64,000 nucleotides of DNA from an uncultured Anaerolineae bacterium (GTDB taxonomy: Bacteria > Chloroflexota > Anaerolineae > JACIWP01): contig CALIBQ010000022.1 of NCBI GenBank assembly GCA_938049385.1, positions 30,871 to 94,870 on the forward strand, given 5' to 3'. The notes under the pieces are model-generated. The model was not told the origin of the DNA and did not search any database. It worked only from the letters and a program-made list of their open reading frames with translations. Below, one piece after another: positions 26,471 through 35,543 of the stretch (positions are counted from its first letter, which is position 1; each line of letters opens with the position of its first letter). The translations under genes were made by a program, and so were the position numbers.

Positions 26471-28441
26471 TTACTGCGCTGTGATGGTGATGATGCTCAG
26501 CACGACCGATGTCTCCCCAGGCGGCGCATTGACCGGCCGCGGCTGGCCATCCGCCCCTACGAGCCGCAGTACCAGGCGGTACTGGCCGGCCGGCGTTACC
26601 GGGTTCAGGTTGACGTCAATATCATGGCGCACCAGTTCGCCCGTCTGCCACTGCGCCGGCGGATAAAAGCGGAACACATCCCCCGGCCATTCCAGGCGGT
26701 CCCCCCAGACCTGTCCCCATTCGTCCTCCATGCGCAGTTCGACGCGGAATTCTTCCGTCAGCGGCTGTACGGCGCTCCAGTACAGCGTCACATGGATCCA
26801 GTTGCTGGGGGGATGATAGATATGGTCCTGCGCCGGCAGGGTGGTCTGGTCCATCTGAAAGCCGGCCAGGCGGACCCGTTCGCCAAAAGTGATATGCGCT
26901 GGCACCGCATCAGCCGGCAGGGACGACAGGCGGTAGCGTGTGGCATAGCCGCGCACCGCTACTCCGGCAGGGAACTGCTCCGTTACTTGCGGATAGCGCG
27001 CCTCGAACCAGCGCCGCACGAACTGCTGAGGGTCGGGCTGTTCCTCATGAGAAGTAACCAGCCATACCACGTCGTACAAGCCGGCCAGGCCCTGTAAGGG
27101 GGCGTCGATCTGTTCGAAAGAGGTGATATTCCCCTCAAAGGGATAGAAGAGCGGCAGTCCGCGGGTATCGTAATAGCGGAAGGCCATATGCACGAAGCCG
27201 GGATGCAGGAGCACGGCGTCGTTCGGGCCGGCGTTGGCGACGACGTATGCGGTTGCGGCACGCCAATCCTCGCGCCGGTTCTCCGGCACCCAGTTGTCGG
27301 GCAGGGCCAGCAGTGCTACAGCCGCCCAGACTGCCAGCGCTGTCTGGCCGGCCAGCCGGCGGCGCTCTATCAGCCAGGCCAGGCCGGCCCCCCATGCCAG
27401 ACACATAAAGGGCGCCGCGAAGAGAAAATAGCGCGGCGCGGCGAAGACGGCCTGATTGATGCCCAGCAGGAAGCCACCGATAAGCACCGGCACGCCGATG
27501 GACAGCCACAGGAACAGCCGGCCCAAGGGCTGGCGCGGGGGCGCCAGCATGCCGACCAGCAGGAGAACCAGCGCGCCGGCGGAGACAGCGGATATCCAGG
27601 ATGCCGGCCAAAGGGCCTTCCAAACGGTGTACCAGCCCAGCAGGCGCCACATGGTGGGGAAAAACGATTGGAAAGGCCGGCCGGGCTGTGCTTCTTGATG
27701 AGTAACCTGCAGTGCCTGCAGGGCTAGGGGCAGGAAGAGCAGGGCCACCGCGCCAAATGTGATGAGGATGGGCAGGAGCCGGCGCAGGGGAGAAGCCTCC
27801 TCTCGGCGCGCCGTGTACAGCACCCAGACCAGGGCATATAAGGCCTGGAAGGGCACCAGGAAGGCAATGTACAGATAGGAATACAGCGCCAGAAGGGTCA
27901 GCACCGCATAACCGGCCCACCAGCCCCAGCGCCCGCTCCGCAGGCCCCGCACTATGCACCAGGTGGCGAGGATGGCCAGTGTCGCCGAGGGCACGAACAT
28001 GCGGGCTTCCTGCGAGTACCAGACCAGGAAGGGGTTGAGGACGGCGAGCAGGCCGGCGATGATGCCGGCGCGCCGGCCCAGCACCTCTTCCCCCAGCACT
28101 GCCAGCGCCGGCGGCATGACGACGCCGAAGCAAACCGTCATCAGCCGCACGCTGACCTCGCTGTATCCGAAGAGGCGCGTCCAGAAGTGCAGGAGGAGGT
28201 AGTAGACGGGCGGGTGTTTATCGCGTATTAAGTGAAACCCAACGTCCAGAATCTCGCGCGCCGGCTGGCGCGCCCAGAAGACGCTGACTGCCTCGTCGAA
28301 CCAGAGGCTGTGGTAGCGGATTTGCCACAGGCGCACGGCCAGCGCGCCGGCGGCCAGCAGTATCAGCGCCAGCCGCCAGGCGGTTTCCGGATGACGCAGT
28401 CTGGTCAGATAATATTGGGCGGGTCGTGAAGCGGATGTCAT
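26471..28441 (-). CDS. GT39/PMT-type membrane glycosyltransferase
   Basis: 656 residues. The N-terminal half has about ten membrane segments and the conserved acidic loop SLWFDEAVSVFWAR (about 44-57), which matches the DE motif of the ArnT/PMT superfamily that uses polyprenyl-phosphate sugars. HLIRDKHPPVYYLLLHFW is the next typical loop. The C-terminal 250 residues are soluble and beta-rich (RLAGFQMDQTTL, LYWSAVQPL, YRLVLRLVGADGQPRPV), probably outside the membrane. It lies 14 bases after the 28456-29166 gene and may modify surface proteins or glycolipids. Acceptor and sugar are unknown. Confidence 0.85.
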   Translation of the reverse strand: MTSASRPAQYYLTRLRHPETAWRLALILLAAGALAVRLWQIRYHSLWFDEAVSVFWARQPAREILDVGFHLIRDKHPPVYYLLLHFWTRLFGYSEVSVRLMTVCFGVVMPPALAVLGEEVLGRRAGIIAGLLAVLNPFLVWYSQEARMFVPSATLAILATWCIVRGLRSGRWGWWAGYAVLTLLALYSYLYIAFLVPFQALYALVWVLYTARREEASPLRRLLPILITFGAVALLFLPLALQALQVTHQEAQPGRPFQSFFPTMWRLLGWYTVWKALWPASWISAVSAGALVLLLVGMLAPPRQPLGRLFLWLSIGVPVLIGGFLLGINQAVFAAPRYFLFAAPFMCLAWGAGLAWLIERRRLAGQTALAVWAAVALLALPDNWVPENRREDWRAATAYVVANAGPNDAVLLHPGFVHMAFRYYDTRGLPLFYPFEGNITSFEQIDAPLQGLAGLYDVVWLVTSHEEQPDPQQFVRRWFEARYPQVTEQFPAGVAVRGYATRYRLSSLPADAVPAHITFGERVRLAGFQMDQTTLPAQDHIYHPPSNWIHVTLYWSAVQPLTEEFRVELRMEDEWGQVWGDRLEWPGDVFRFYPPAQWQTGELVRHDIDVNLNPVTPAGQYRLVLRLVGADGQPRPVNAPPGETSVVLSIITITAQ

Positions 28442-28455
28442 GTAGGGTCGGCCCT

Positions 28456-29166
28456 TTATTCGGGGAACGGGACGCCCTGCCTGAGCAGGTCGGTCAGCAC
28501 GCGGTCAATAGCGCGGCTGTCCCCTTCGATGCGGTAGACCCAACAGCCGGCCTCCTCCAGGCGCTCCTGCGCCTCCACAGGGATGACATCCGGCCCGCCG
28601 ATGATGGTGACCCGTTCTGCCAGGGCCGCCTCTTGCACCTTGAAGCCGAAGGCCGGCTTGAAGCGCAGGATGTAGCCCAGGGCGATGATAAGGTTGGCCT
28701 GGGTCTGGGGATGGTCCGGTGGGCCGAACAGCACGTAATGGGCGAAGACCTTTTTGATGGCCTTCTGCCATACCAGGTAGAACGAGTGGTGGTACAGGGT
28801 GTTGCCGGCGTCCTCGTCAGTATGCTCCGTGTGCAGGTTGAGCACCCGGTCGCTGGGAAGACCGAGCACTTCCACCGCGCAAATCTGCCCCTGACCCAGT
28901 GGGAAGGCCGCACCCGGTTCGCCGGGGGTGGCAGGTTCGATTTCTACCTCCTCCTCACCCCCGTCCCAGGAAATGCGCAGGCGTGTGCCTACCGCCGGCT
29001 GGCCGTACTCGTCCAGCACGTCCACGTAGAGATGATGGCCGCCGCGGTTCTCCGCCGGCGTCAGATGATGCACACGCCTGACGCGCCAGTAGGTTTCGCC
29101 CAGCCCTACTTCCGCCGGCGCGATCCGCACCCCGTATGACTCCGCATCGTTGATCGGCTGGACCAT
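28456..29166 (-). CDS. Protein sharing a novel C-terminal domain with its upstream neighbour
   Basis: 236 residues, no signal peptide or membrane span. Residues 20-115 are a beta-sandwich-like region (HHLYVDVLDEYGQPAVGTRL). Residues 138-225 (HYVLFGPPDHPQTQANLII, ALAERVTIIGGPDVIPVEAQE, GCWVYRIEGDSRAIDRVLTDL) align with the last 85 residues of the 29172-32156 protein. The pattern suggests an alpha/beta domain with a nucleotide-fold-like GGPDVI turn. It starts five bases after the upstream gene, so the two are cotranscribed. I do not recognise the family. Confidence 0.7.
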   Translation of the reverse strand: MVQPINDAESYGVRIAPAEVGLGETYWRVRRVHHLTPAENRGGHHLYVDVLDEYGQPAVGTRLRISWDGGEEEVEIEPATPGEPGAAFPLGQGQICAVEVLGLPSDRVLNLHTEHTDEDAGNTLYHHSFYLVWQKAIKKVFAHYVLFGPPDHPQTQANLIIALGYILRFKPAFGFKVQEAALAERVTIIGGPDVIPVEAQERLEEAGCWVYRIEGDSRAIDRVLTDLLRQGVPFPE

Positions 29167-29171
29167 GAGAG

Positions 29172-32156
29172 CTATTCCTCCTCAAGAATCGGGCGTCCGG
29201 GTGGGGTGCCCCGCAGTGCACTGCTGAGCGCATGGCTTTCCCCAGGCAGTCGCCGCACGATACAGCCGGCTTCCAGCAGTCTGCGCTCCGCTGATCCATC
29301 AATCTCGTCGGCATCGGCGACGATGGTCACGTAGCGGGCCATCTGCGCCTCTTTGAGGCTGAACCCGACCACAGCGCCGGCGCGCCGGAGAAATTCGGAC
29401 AGCAGTAGCACGCTGACCCAGGGGCCGGGTTGGGATTTTGCCGGCAGGAGCACGTAATGCTCCAGCAGTTTGGGGCGCACGCCGGCGGGGGCCGTCAGCT
29501 CGATTTCCCGGCTCTGCCGGCCGTCCAGGATAATATCTCCCTGCGAGATGCCCAGCTCCTCGATGACCAGCGTATAGATGCCCGGGCCAAGGCCGGCAAA
29601 ATGCCAGCGCCCGAAGCGGTCCGTGCGCTGTTCCCCGCGCAGTTCCCCGTCCGCGTCCATCAGCAGGACTCGCCGGCCGACCAGCGGCTCGCCGTCGGCG
29701 TTCAGCAGGCGGCCAGTCAGCTCGCTGTGGAACGGCTGCTGCGCCTCCACATCTTGGAAGGAGATGCTGTTCTCGCCATCCAGGGTGAAATCGGGCGACT
29801 GCCATCCTTGATAGCGCAAGCGGTAGGTATCCGCCGGCAGGTCTGTGAAGCGGATTTCCTCCCCCGGCTCCGCGTGCGCCTGTCGGATCTCCCCCCAGCG
29901 CCGGCTTTCCAGCCGCAGGACGCCCGCAAAGGTGCGCCGGCTGATGCGCACCCGCACCTGACTGCCCATGGGAAAGCGCAGGAAGCCGGGGTTCCAGCCG
30001 TCCACAGTGACCCGACCGATTTCTCCCAGGCCCTCGGCCAGCACCGGGTATGTGCCGGCGGCTAGCCCTTCAAAAGTGAATGTATTCCCCTCCCGGCGGG
30101 ATGGTTCGAGGGCAGGATGCTCTTCCTCTTGGCGCAGGGTGACGGCCGGCGGGTGTTCGGCACCTGCCAGCTCCACCTGGATGGTGCTGTGGCTGGCCGG
30201 GGCCGGGACCCTTACCCGCTGAAAATGGACCTCGTACGAGATGGGTTCGCCGCGCCGGCCGGGAACTTCGGCCGTCTCTAGCCCCTCTGCCGTCTCGCTT
30301 TCTGCGTCGGGCGCGCGCACCCGCAGGAAAAAGGAGCCCGGCGTGTTGACGAACTCATAGTAGCCGGCGCTGTGCCCGGGGTCTGCGCCGCTGACGGCGG
30401 TCGGGAACTGGGTGCCTGGTGCGGCGTTCTCCCAGCCCATTTCCACGGTGATGCCGTTCAGCGGCTCATTGTTCTCGTCCCATACTTGGCCGAAGAAGAT
30501 ATGCCGGCCGGCGGTTTCCTCGCGGTCCAACAGCCGGCGGGACGCCACCACAAAGCGCGCCTGGGGCGGAGGCGGCAGAACCATTTCCCCCTCCCAGGCG
30601 TTCCATCCGTCCAGGTAGATGCCCTGGATGCATCCACCGCCGGCCTGCAAAATATAGCTGCCTGCCGGCAGGTCCTCGAAGCGAAACCTCCCCGCGGTGT
30701 CGGTGATGGTGGCACGCGCTTCCTCGCCGGCGTGTAGGCGAACCTCGACGCCGGCACACGGCTCGCCGCTTGGCGAGCGGAGCAGACCGCGCACAGCGGA
30801 CTGCCGGCCGTGCGGTAGGGTGAGCTGTACTTCCTGGCGGGCGCCGGAATCCAACTGCATGGGGAGCACAATCCGCGGGTTGCCGTCCGCGCGCAGTTCG
30901 TAGCGGCCGGCGGGCAGTTCGCCGAAGCGGAAGCGCCCGCGCGCATTGGTGCGCGCGGCCGCCACCTCCTGGCCGTTGGCGATAAGCCGGATGGAGAGGT
31001 TATGGGCCGGCTGGCCCTGAGGGCCGATCGCCTGTCCCAAGATTTCCGCGTCCGCCGTGATAAAGGGGCGCTCCCCGCCGGACACTTCACGCAGGGCGTC
31101 TACTGCCGGCAGGTGGTCCCGGATACCGAAGGCCGATTCCCACCAGTCGCTGAACCAGGCCTGACTTTCCCAGCCCATGACGTGATGGCCCAGGCGGAAG
31201 TTGGCCAACAGCCAGTGGCAGGTGGTGAAGAGATAGGCCGGCGCCTGCGTCTGCATGAAGCGGTTGATCTGCACCGTCCACTCTTTGTGGATTTCAGGCG
31301 TCACGCGCGGGTAGCGCCGGTCATCGCGCCAGCCGATGACCGCGCCCCCTTCCGTGCCAATGACCGGCACGCTGTAGCCCAACGCCTCGCGCGCCATCAG
31401 GTCGGCCAGTTCGAAACAGCGCCAGCAGTCCGAATCCTCCTCGATGGTGCTCCCCGGGCGCTTGCCCTGCCGGCGCCACAGGTTGATGAGCTGGCGCGGC
31501 TGGCCATCCCATGCCCACTCCCCATGGCGTTCATACTCCTGGCGCGTCAGCGGTGTGCCTTCCTGATGCACCGGGTCGTAGGGATATTCGGGGGGATGAT
31601 TGAGGGTGTAATTATGCACAGCGATCCAGGCACCCCGGGCGAAGATATCCGCCCGGCCTTTGCGCACCACCATCTCGATGAGGTTGGCCTTACTGCCTAC
31701 CGAGAGCGCCGGCAGGCCCGGTAACCCGCCCAGCGCCAGGACGCGGTCGGCATCGTAGATGAACTGGTCCGCGACGATAGATATCCAGTCCGGGGGAAGC
31801 CGCTCATTCTGCCATTCCGCCGGCACATCCGGCTCATTGTTGGTCTCGAAGTAAACGACGCCGGCGTCCACCAGCCGGCGGATGGTCTCTTCCTCGCGAT
31901 AGCTGAGCCGGCCGGGGTTGGGCCGCGGGCGGTAGATGCGCACAATGGGCATGATGTCGTAGCGCACCAGCCGGCGGCACAGCTCCACCGCGGAGCCATC
32001 CCCATCGTCCAGCACCTTGACCCATTTGATATGCATGCGCAGAAGCTCGTCGATCCAGGGCGACAGCGCATCTCCTGAGGGGTGCACGGTGCCGGGGGAC
32101 CAGTGAATCCCCCAACCGTTGTCCCCTTTCGGCCGTGGGTACTGGCTGAGCTTCAT
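29172..32156 (-). CDS. Glycoside-hydrolase-like barrel with multiple carboxypeptidase-regulatory-type domains
   Basis: 994 residues, no signal peptide. Residues 1-370 look like a clan GH-A (beta/alpha)8 barrel. VYFETNNEPDVP (about 100-111) has the Asn-Glu pair of the acid/base, and VPVIGTEGGAVIGW (about 270) has a Glu where the nucleophile is expected. Residues 380-890 hold about six beta-sandwich repeats of the carboxypeptidase-regulatory or Cna-B type (e.g. GRFRFGELPAGRYELRADG; GRFRFEDLPAGSYILQAGG; GRWHFAGLGPGIYTLVIEE). The last 85 residues (HYVLLPAKSQPGPW, ARYVTIVADADEIDG, GCIVRRLPGESHALSSAL) match the next gene's C-terminus. Enzyme activity is plausible but unproven; substrate unknown. 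Confidence 0.75.
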   Translation of the reverse strand: MKLSQYPRPKGDNGWGIHWSPGTVHPSGDALSPWIDELLRMHIKWVKVLDDGDGSAVELCRRLVRYDIMPIVRIYRPRPNPGRLSYREEETIRRLVDAGVVYFETNNEPDVPAEWQNERLPPDWISIVADQFIYDADRVLALGGLPGLPALSVGSKANLIEMVVRKGRADIFARGAWIAVHNYTLNHPPEYPYDPVHQEGTPLTRQEYERHGEWAWDGQPRQLINLWRRQGKRPGSTIEEDSDCWRCFELADLMAREALGYSVPVIGTEGGAVIGWRDDRRYPRVTPEIHKEWTVQINRFMQTQAPAYLFTTCHWLLANFRLGHHVMGWESQAWFSDWWESAFGIRDHLPAVDALREVSGGERPFITADAEILGQAIGPQGQPAHNLSIRLIANGQEVAAARTNARGRFRFGELPAGRYELRADGNPRIVLPMQLDSGARQEVQLTLPHGRQSAVRGLLRSPSGEPCAGVEVRLHAGEEARATITDTAGRFRFEDLPAGSYILQAGGGCIQGIYLDGWNAWEGEMVLPPPPQARFVVASRRLLDREETAGRHIFFGQVWDENNEPLNGITVEMGWENAAPGTQFPTAVSGADPGHSAGYYEFVNTPGSFFLRVRAPDAESETAEGLETAEVPGRRGEPISYEVHFQRVRVPAPASHSTIQVELAGAEHPPAVTLRQEEEHPALEPSRREGNTFTFEGLAAGTYPVLAEGLGEIGRVTVDGWNPGFLRFPMGSQVRVRISRRTFAGVLRLESRRWGEIRQAHAEPGEEIRFTDLPADTYRLRYQGWQSPDFTLDGENSISFQDVEAQQPFHSELTGRLLNADGEPLVGRRVLLMDADGELRGEQRTDRFGRWHFAGLGPGIYTLVIEELGISQGDIILDGRQSREIELTAPAGVRPKLLEHYVLLPAKSQPGPWVSVLLLSEFLRRAGAVVGFSLKEAQMARYVTIVADADEIDGSAERRLLEAGCIVRRLPGESHALSSALRGTPPGRPILEEE

Positions 32157-32183
32157 GGTCTGGCCGCTCTTCCCCCCAACATA

Positions 32184-32900
32184 TCAGGCGGATTGGGGCA
32201 TTTTCTGGCGCACGATCTCGTCAAATATCTCGATGATAGCCCGGCGCTGTTCGCCGGTCAGGTATCCCTGTTTGTTCGCAGTCTGGCGGACGAAAGGCTT
32301 GACCTGGTCAGGGCGCAGGGCCGGCACCGCCGGCTCCTCCACGACCAGGCGGGCGCGCGGGTTCCCAAAGAGCACCGCGCCGCGCACGACCACGTCACCC
32401 AGGTCCGGCCGCTTCTCGGCGATCAACTGCCGCACCTTCTGTACCAGCATCTCCAGGTCCGCCGGCGGGTTGCCCAGCGCCTCCTGCCCGAAGAAGAGCA
32501 GGGCGCGGGCGATGGTCATCTTCTGGCGCCACCGCCGGCCGGTGCAGTAGATCTCCCCATCCTGCGGCTTCACCAGAAAGACGAAGACGCCGGTCGGGCC
32601 TACCAACACGTGGTCCGCCGGCGGGAAATAATGGTAGAGCTTGAACTGCTTGCCCACACCCTTGAGGGATTTGTCCAGCATCTCGTCGGCGCGGGGATGG
32701 CGCGCCCAGCGCATGACATTGTAACTGCCGATCTGGCTGACCAGGAAGCCCAGGACAAGGGCCGCCATGGTAAGGTAGAGATACTCTTCCCGGAAGCTTG
32801 CTACCAGGCCGCCGGCCAGGATGAGCAGGCCGGCCAGGCTGGCGTATTTCCCGATCTTCTCCCCGCGCTTGACCAGCTTCTCGTTGATGACGACTTCCAT
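32184..32900 (-). CDS. NERD-like membrane protein
   Basis: 238 residues from ATG 32900, which has GGAG six bases upstream. Two membrane segments (about 20-35 and 41-60) are followed by a soluble domain. LDKSLKGVGKQFKLYHYFP, ADHVLVGPTGVFVFLVKPQDG and IYCTGRRWRQKM resemble the core strands of the nuclease-related NERD domain, though a full catalytic set is not evident. The C-terminal part (LRPDQVKPFVRQTANKQGYL) is helical. It lies 37 bases after plsX and 27 bases before the hydrolase-like gene on the same strand. Role unknown. Confidence 0.75.
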   Translation of the reverse strand: MEVVINEKLVKRGEKIGKYASLAGLLILAGGLVASFREEYLYLTMAALVLGFLVSQIGSYNVMRWARHPRADEMLDKSLKGVGKQFKLYHYFPPADHVLVGPTGVFVFLVKPQDGEIYCTGRRWRQKMTIARALLFFGQEALGNPPADLEMLVQKVRQLIAEKRPDLGDVVVRGAVLFGNPRARLVVEEPAVPALRPDQVKPFVRQTANKQGYLTGEQRRAIIEIFDEIVRQKMPQSA

Positions 32901-32937
32901 GACGACTCCGCGCTTCTCCTTCTGTGATAATCCCAGG

Positions 32938-33990
32938 TTATAATTCCAGGGCTTCTTCCGCTTCCTCTTCCACACCCATTTGCTCTGCGATATCTTGGCG
33001 GATGCCCTCCAGCACCCCGCCGGCGACCGCCTGAGCGGCCACGCGCAGGGCACTGCGCACCGCCCAACCGTTGGAGCGGCCGTGTCCGATGATGACCACG
33101 CCGTCCACCCCCAACAGGACCGCGCCGCCGAACTCGCTGTAATCGGTGCGCTTGCTGATGCGGTCGAATGCCCCTTTGGCCAGCAGTCCGCCCAGGGTGG
33201 AGATGGGGGAGCGGTACAGCTCCTCTTTGATGAAGGTCTTCATCATCTTGGCCATACCCTCGGCGGTCTTGACGATGACATTGCCGGTAAAGCCGTCGGT
33301 TACGACCACGTCGGCCAGGTGCGTGGGGATGTCCTTGCCCTCAACGTTGCCGACAAAATTGAGCGGGCTGGCCCTCAGCAGTTTATAGGCGTCTTTGACG
33401 AGCTGGTTGCCCTTGCCCTCTTCCTCGCCGTTGGAGACGATGCCGACGCGCGGCGATTCCACCCCCAGCACCCGCCGGGCATAGAGGGAACCCATCAGCC
33501 CGAACTGGAGGAGGTACTCCGGCTTGCAGTCGGCGTTGGCGCCGATATCCAGCAGGAGGCAGAAACCCTTCATGGTGGGGAAGATGGTGGCCAGCGCCGG
33601 CCGCTTCACCCCCTTGATACGCCCCAGATGGAACAGGGCGGCGGCCATCACCGCGCCGGTGTTGCCCATGGAGACAAAGGCGCGCGCCTTGCCCTCTTTG
33701 ACCAGGCGCATGCCCACAACGATGGAGGAATCTCGCTTGCGCCGCACCGCCAGGCTCGGCTGTTCGTCCATTTCGATGGTCTCGCTGGCCGGCACCAAGG
33801 TCAGCGGCAGGCCCTTATGGTCGTGGCGCGCCAGCTCCGCCTGCACCGCATCCTCCCGCCCTACCAGATAGATGGGCATGCCGAACTCGCGCGCCGCCAG
33901 CACTGCCCCTTCCACGGGGGCGGCCGGCGCGTGATCGCCTCCCATAGCATCCAGCACTACCGGGATGTCCTCGAAGCGCCCTGTTACCAT
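32938..33990 (-). CDS. plsX: Phosphate acyltransferase PlsX
   Basis: 350 residues. It converts acyl-ACP and phosphate to acyl-phosphate, the donor for PlsY in phospholipid synthesis. Family marks are IPVVLDAMGGDHAPAAPVEGA, SMGNTGAVMAAALFHLGRIKGV, LLDIGANADCKPEYLLQFG (about 159-177), GNVEGKDIP and DVVVTDGFTGNV. The start ATG 33990 directly follows GGAGGAGGAAGG; an upstream ATG at 34008 would place the ribosome site inside the gene. It overlaps the THEP1-type gene by seven bases, so the two are coupled. The C-terminus has an acidic extension (EEEAEEALEL). Confidence 0.96.
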   Translation of the reverse strand: MVTGRFEDIPVVLDAMGGDHAPAAPVEGAVLAAREFGMPIYLVGREDAVQAELARHDHKGLPLTLVPASETIEMDEQPSLAVRRKRDSSIVVGMRLVKEGKARAFVSMGNTGAVMAAALFHLGRIKGVKRPALATIFPTMKGFCLLLDIGANADCKPEYLLQFGLMGSLYARRVLGVESPRVGIVSNGEEEGKGNQLVKDAYKLLRASPLNFVGNVEGKDIPTHLADVVVTDGFTGNVIVKTAEGMAKMMKTFIKEELYRSPISTLGGLLAKGAFDRISKRTDYSEFGGAVLLGVDGVVIIGHGRSNGWAVRSALRVAAQAVAGGVLEGIRQDIAEQMGVEEEAEEALEL

Positions 33991-34511
33991 CCTTCCTCCT
34001 CCATCCACTTGGCAATTTCCCGCACCAGCGATTCCCGGTTGTCCGGCGTTACCGTGATGAGACGCACGTCGAAGCGGGCGCGCACCGCCCGCAGGAAGGG
34101 ATCATCCTGCAGTCCTATCGTGCCCAGGACGGGCACATTGGCATCGAGTGCTCTCACGACAGCCTGCCGGAAGCGGGAAGAAAGGCACTCCATGCGGCCA
34201 ATCTCGTCCACCACCAGGAGGCCCTGTGCAGGGAATTCGTTCGGTTCGATGGCCGGCAGGATTTCTTCCTCGAAGGCCGGGAGCTGTACGTAGTACTTGC
34301 CTACCCGCCATGGGGAAGGCATCCCAACATGTGCCAGGACCGCGCGCCGGCCGTCCAGCCGCACCGCCTCGAAGCCCAAACGTGTTCCCCGCTCCCGTAT
34401 TTCCTGGGTATAGAAGCCGCTGGCCGGCCTCCGCAGGACTTCCAGCAGGCGCAGGATGAGCGTGGTTTTGCCCACGCCGGGCCGGCCGGTCAGCAGGATA
34501 TTGTGCGGCAC
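33984..34511 (-). CDS. THEP1-type nucleoside-triphosphatase
   Basis: 175 residues. The P-loop LLTGRPGVGKTTLIL is at 6-20, Walker B-like LLVVDEIGRMEC at about 97-108, and the family segment GFYTQEIRERGTRLGFE follows the P-loop. Homologues such as Aquifex THEP1 hydrolyse ATP and GTP slowly; the physiological role is unclear and may involve nucleic acid. Coupling to plsX is seen from the overlap but has no known meaning. Confidence 0.92.
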   Translation of the reverse strand: MPHNILLTGRPGVGKTTLILRLLEVLRRPASGFYTQEIRERGTRLGFEAVRLDGRRAVLAHVGMPSPWRVGKYYVQLPAFEEEILPAIEPNEFPAQGLLVVDEIGRMECLSSRFRQAVVRALDANVPVLGTIGLQDDPFLRAVRARFDVRLITVTPDNRESLVREIAKWMEEEGW

Positions 34512-34623
34512 GTGTCACCCCCTGCCGGCCGCATGCTCCGCCGGTTTTGTGATCGATTATACCATGCGGCTGGGCAAAGGGCAATACAAAGCCGGCCTGA
34601 CAGTGGAAACTGGGCGAGGGATG

Positions 34624-34728
34624 CTTTGTGCTCCTCGCCAGAGGATAAATCGCCGGGCTTTCTCTTCGGGGGCTGGTTGGAAGCCTGCAGGGCTTCGCCC
34701 TTTCAGCCCGGACGTTCACGTTTGGACG
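34624..34728 (+). repeat. Dispersed non-coding repeat, family B, copy 1
   Basis: The segment with GGGCTGGTTGGAAGCC, TGCAGGGCTTCGCCC and TTTCAGCCCGGACGTTCACG matches 55886-55953 nearly base for base with few substitutions, and the reverse complement of the 44618-44735 element. It fills most of the gap between the THEP1-type gene and lgt and runs into the 3' end of lgt. Confidence 0.75.
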
Positions 34729-35533
34729 AACTTTCGTTTCTCGGCCGGCGCTGTCTCTGCCATAGGGCAGTGCCGGCGCCCAGAATGCACGCCAGGGAGA
34801 TCCACTGTGCCGTGGCGACGCCGGCCACTTTCCAGGCATCGGGACGCAGGAACTCCAGCCAGAAGCGGATGAAGGGGTAAAGCATGAAGTAAGCGAGAAA
34901 GACGTCGCCGTCGCGCCGGTCGCGCTGCCGGCTCCACCACAGCAAGAAGAGGAACGCGGCGAAGTTCGCCAGTGACTCGTACAGGAACACGGGATGGAAA
35001 CGCTCGTAGGCCTCCAGTCCGGGCAGTCGGTGGGCGGGATCAATGTATACGCCCCAGGGCAGGCTCGTAGGCGGGCCGTACAGCTCCTGGTTGAAAAAGT
35101 TGCCCCAGCGGCCGATGGCCTGGGCCAGGAGCACTCCGGGCGCCGCGTAGTCCAGCCAGCGCAGGAAGGGAAGCTTTGCCCAACGCGTGTACAGCCATAT
35201 GCCGAAGATGCCGCCGGCGATGCCCCCGAAGATGCCAAATCCCCGCAGGCCGCCGCGCCAGAAGGCGAAGATGGCCTCGGGGTGCTGGCGGTAGTACGGC
35301 CAGCCCACGCCGGCGGCCGGCGTGGAAAAGACATGATACAGCCGCGCGCCGATGATCCCCAGCACCAGTGCCACCGCCAGCATGTTCCAGACGTGCGCCG
35401 GGTCATCGCCCCGGGCGCGGGCCAGCCGGGCGGCAATCATCCCGCCGGCCGCGGCGCCCAGCACAATCAGGAAACCGTACCAGTGAACCGCCAAAGGGCC
35501 AAGCTGTACGAGGATTTCCCCTGGAGAGCGCAT
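34703..35533 (-). CDS. lgt: Prolipoprotein diacylglyceryl transferase
   Basis: 276 residues, seven membrane segments. It transfers diacylglycerol from phosphatidylglycerol to the lipobox Cys of prolipoproteins. LAVHWYGFLIVLGAAAGG opens the protein, LRGFGIFGGIAGG has the conserved Gly loop, and AIGRWGNFFNQELYGPP (about 141-157) is the signature with the essential Arg and Asn. The last six or so residues (SKRERPG) are encoded within a dispersed repeat (family B), so the natural C-terminus may have been replaced. It would lipidate proteins such as the transporter's binding protein at 50668. Confidence 0.96.
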   Translation of the reverse strand: MRSPGEILVQLGPLAVHWYGFLIVLGAAAGGMIAARLARARGDDPAHVWNMLAVALVLGIIGARLYHVFSTPAAGVGWPYYRQHPEAIFAFWRGGLRGFGIFGGIAGGIFGIWLYTRWAKLPFLRWLDYAAPGVLLAQAIGRWGNFFNQELYGPPTSLPWGVYIDPAHRLPGLEAYERFHPVFLYESLANFAAFLFLLWWSRQRDRRDGDVFLAYFMLYPFIRFWLEFLRPDAWKVAGVATAQWISLACILGAGTALWQRQRRPRNESSSKRERPG

Positions 35534-35543
35534 CTTTCCCGCC

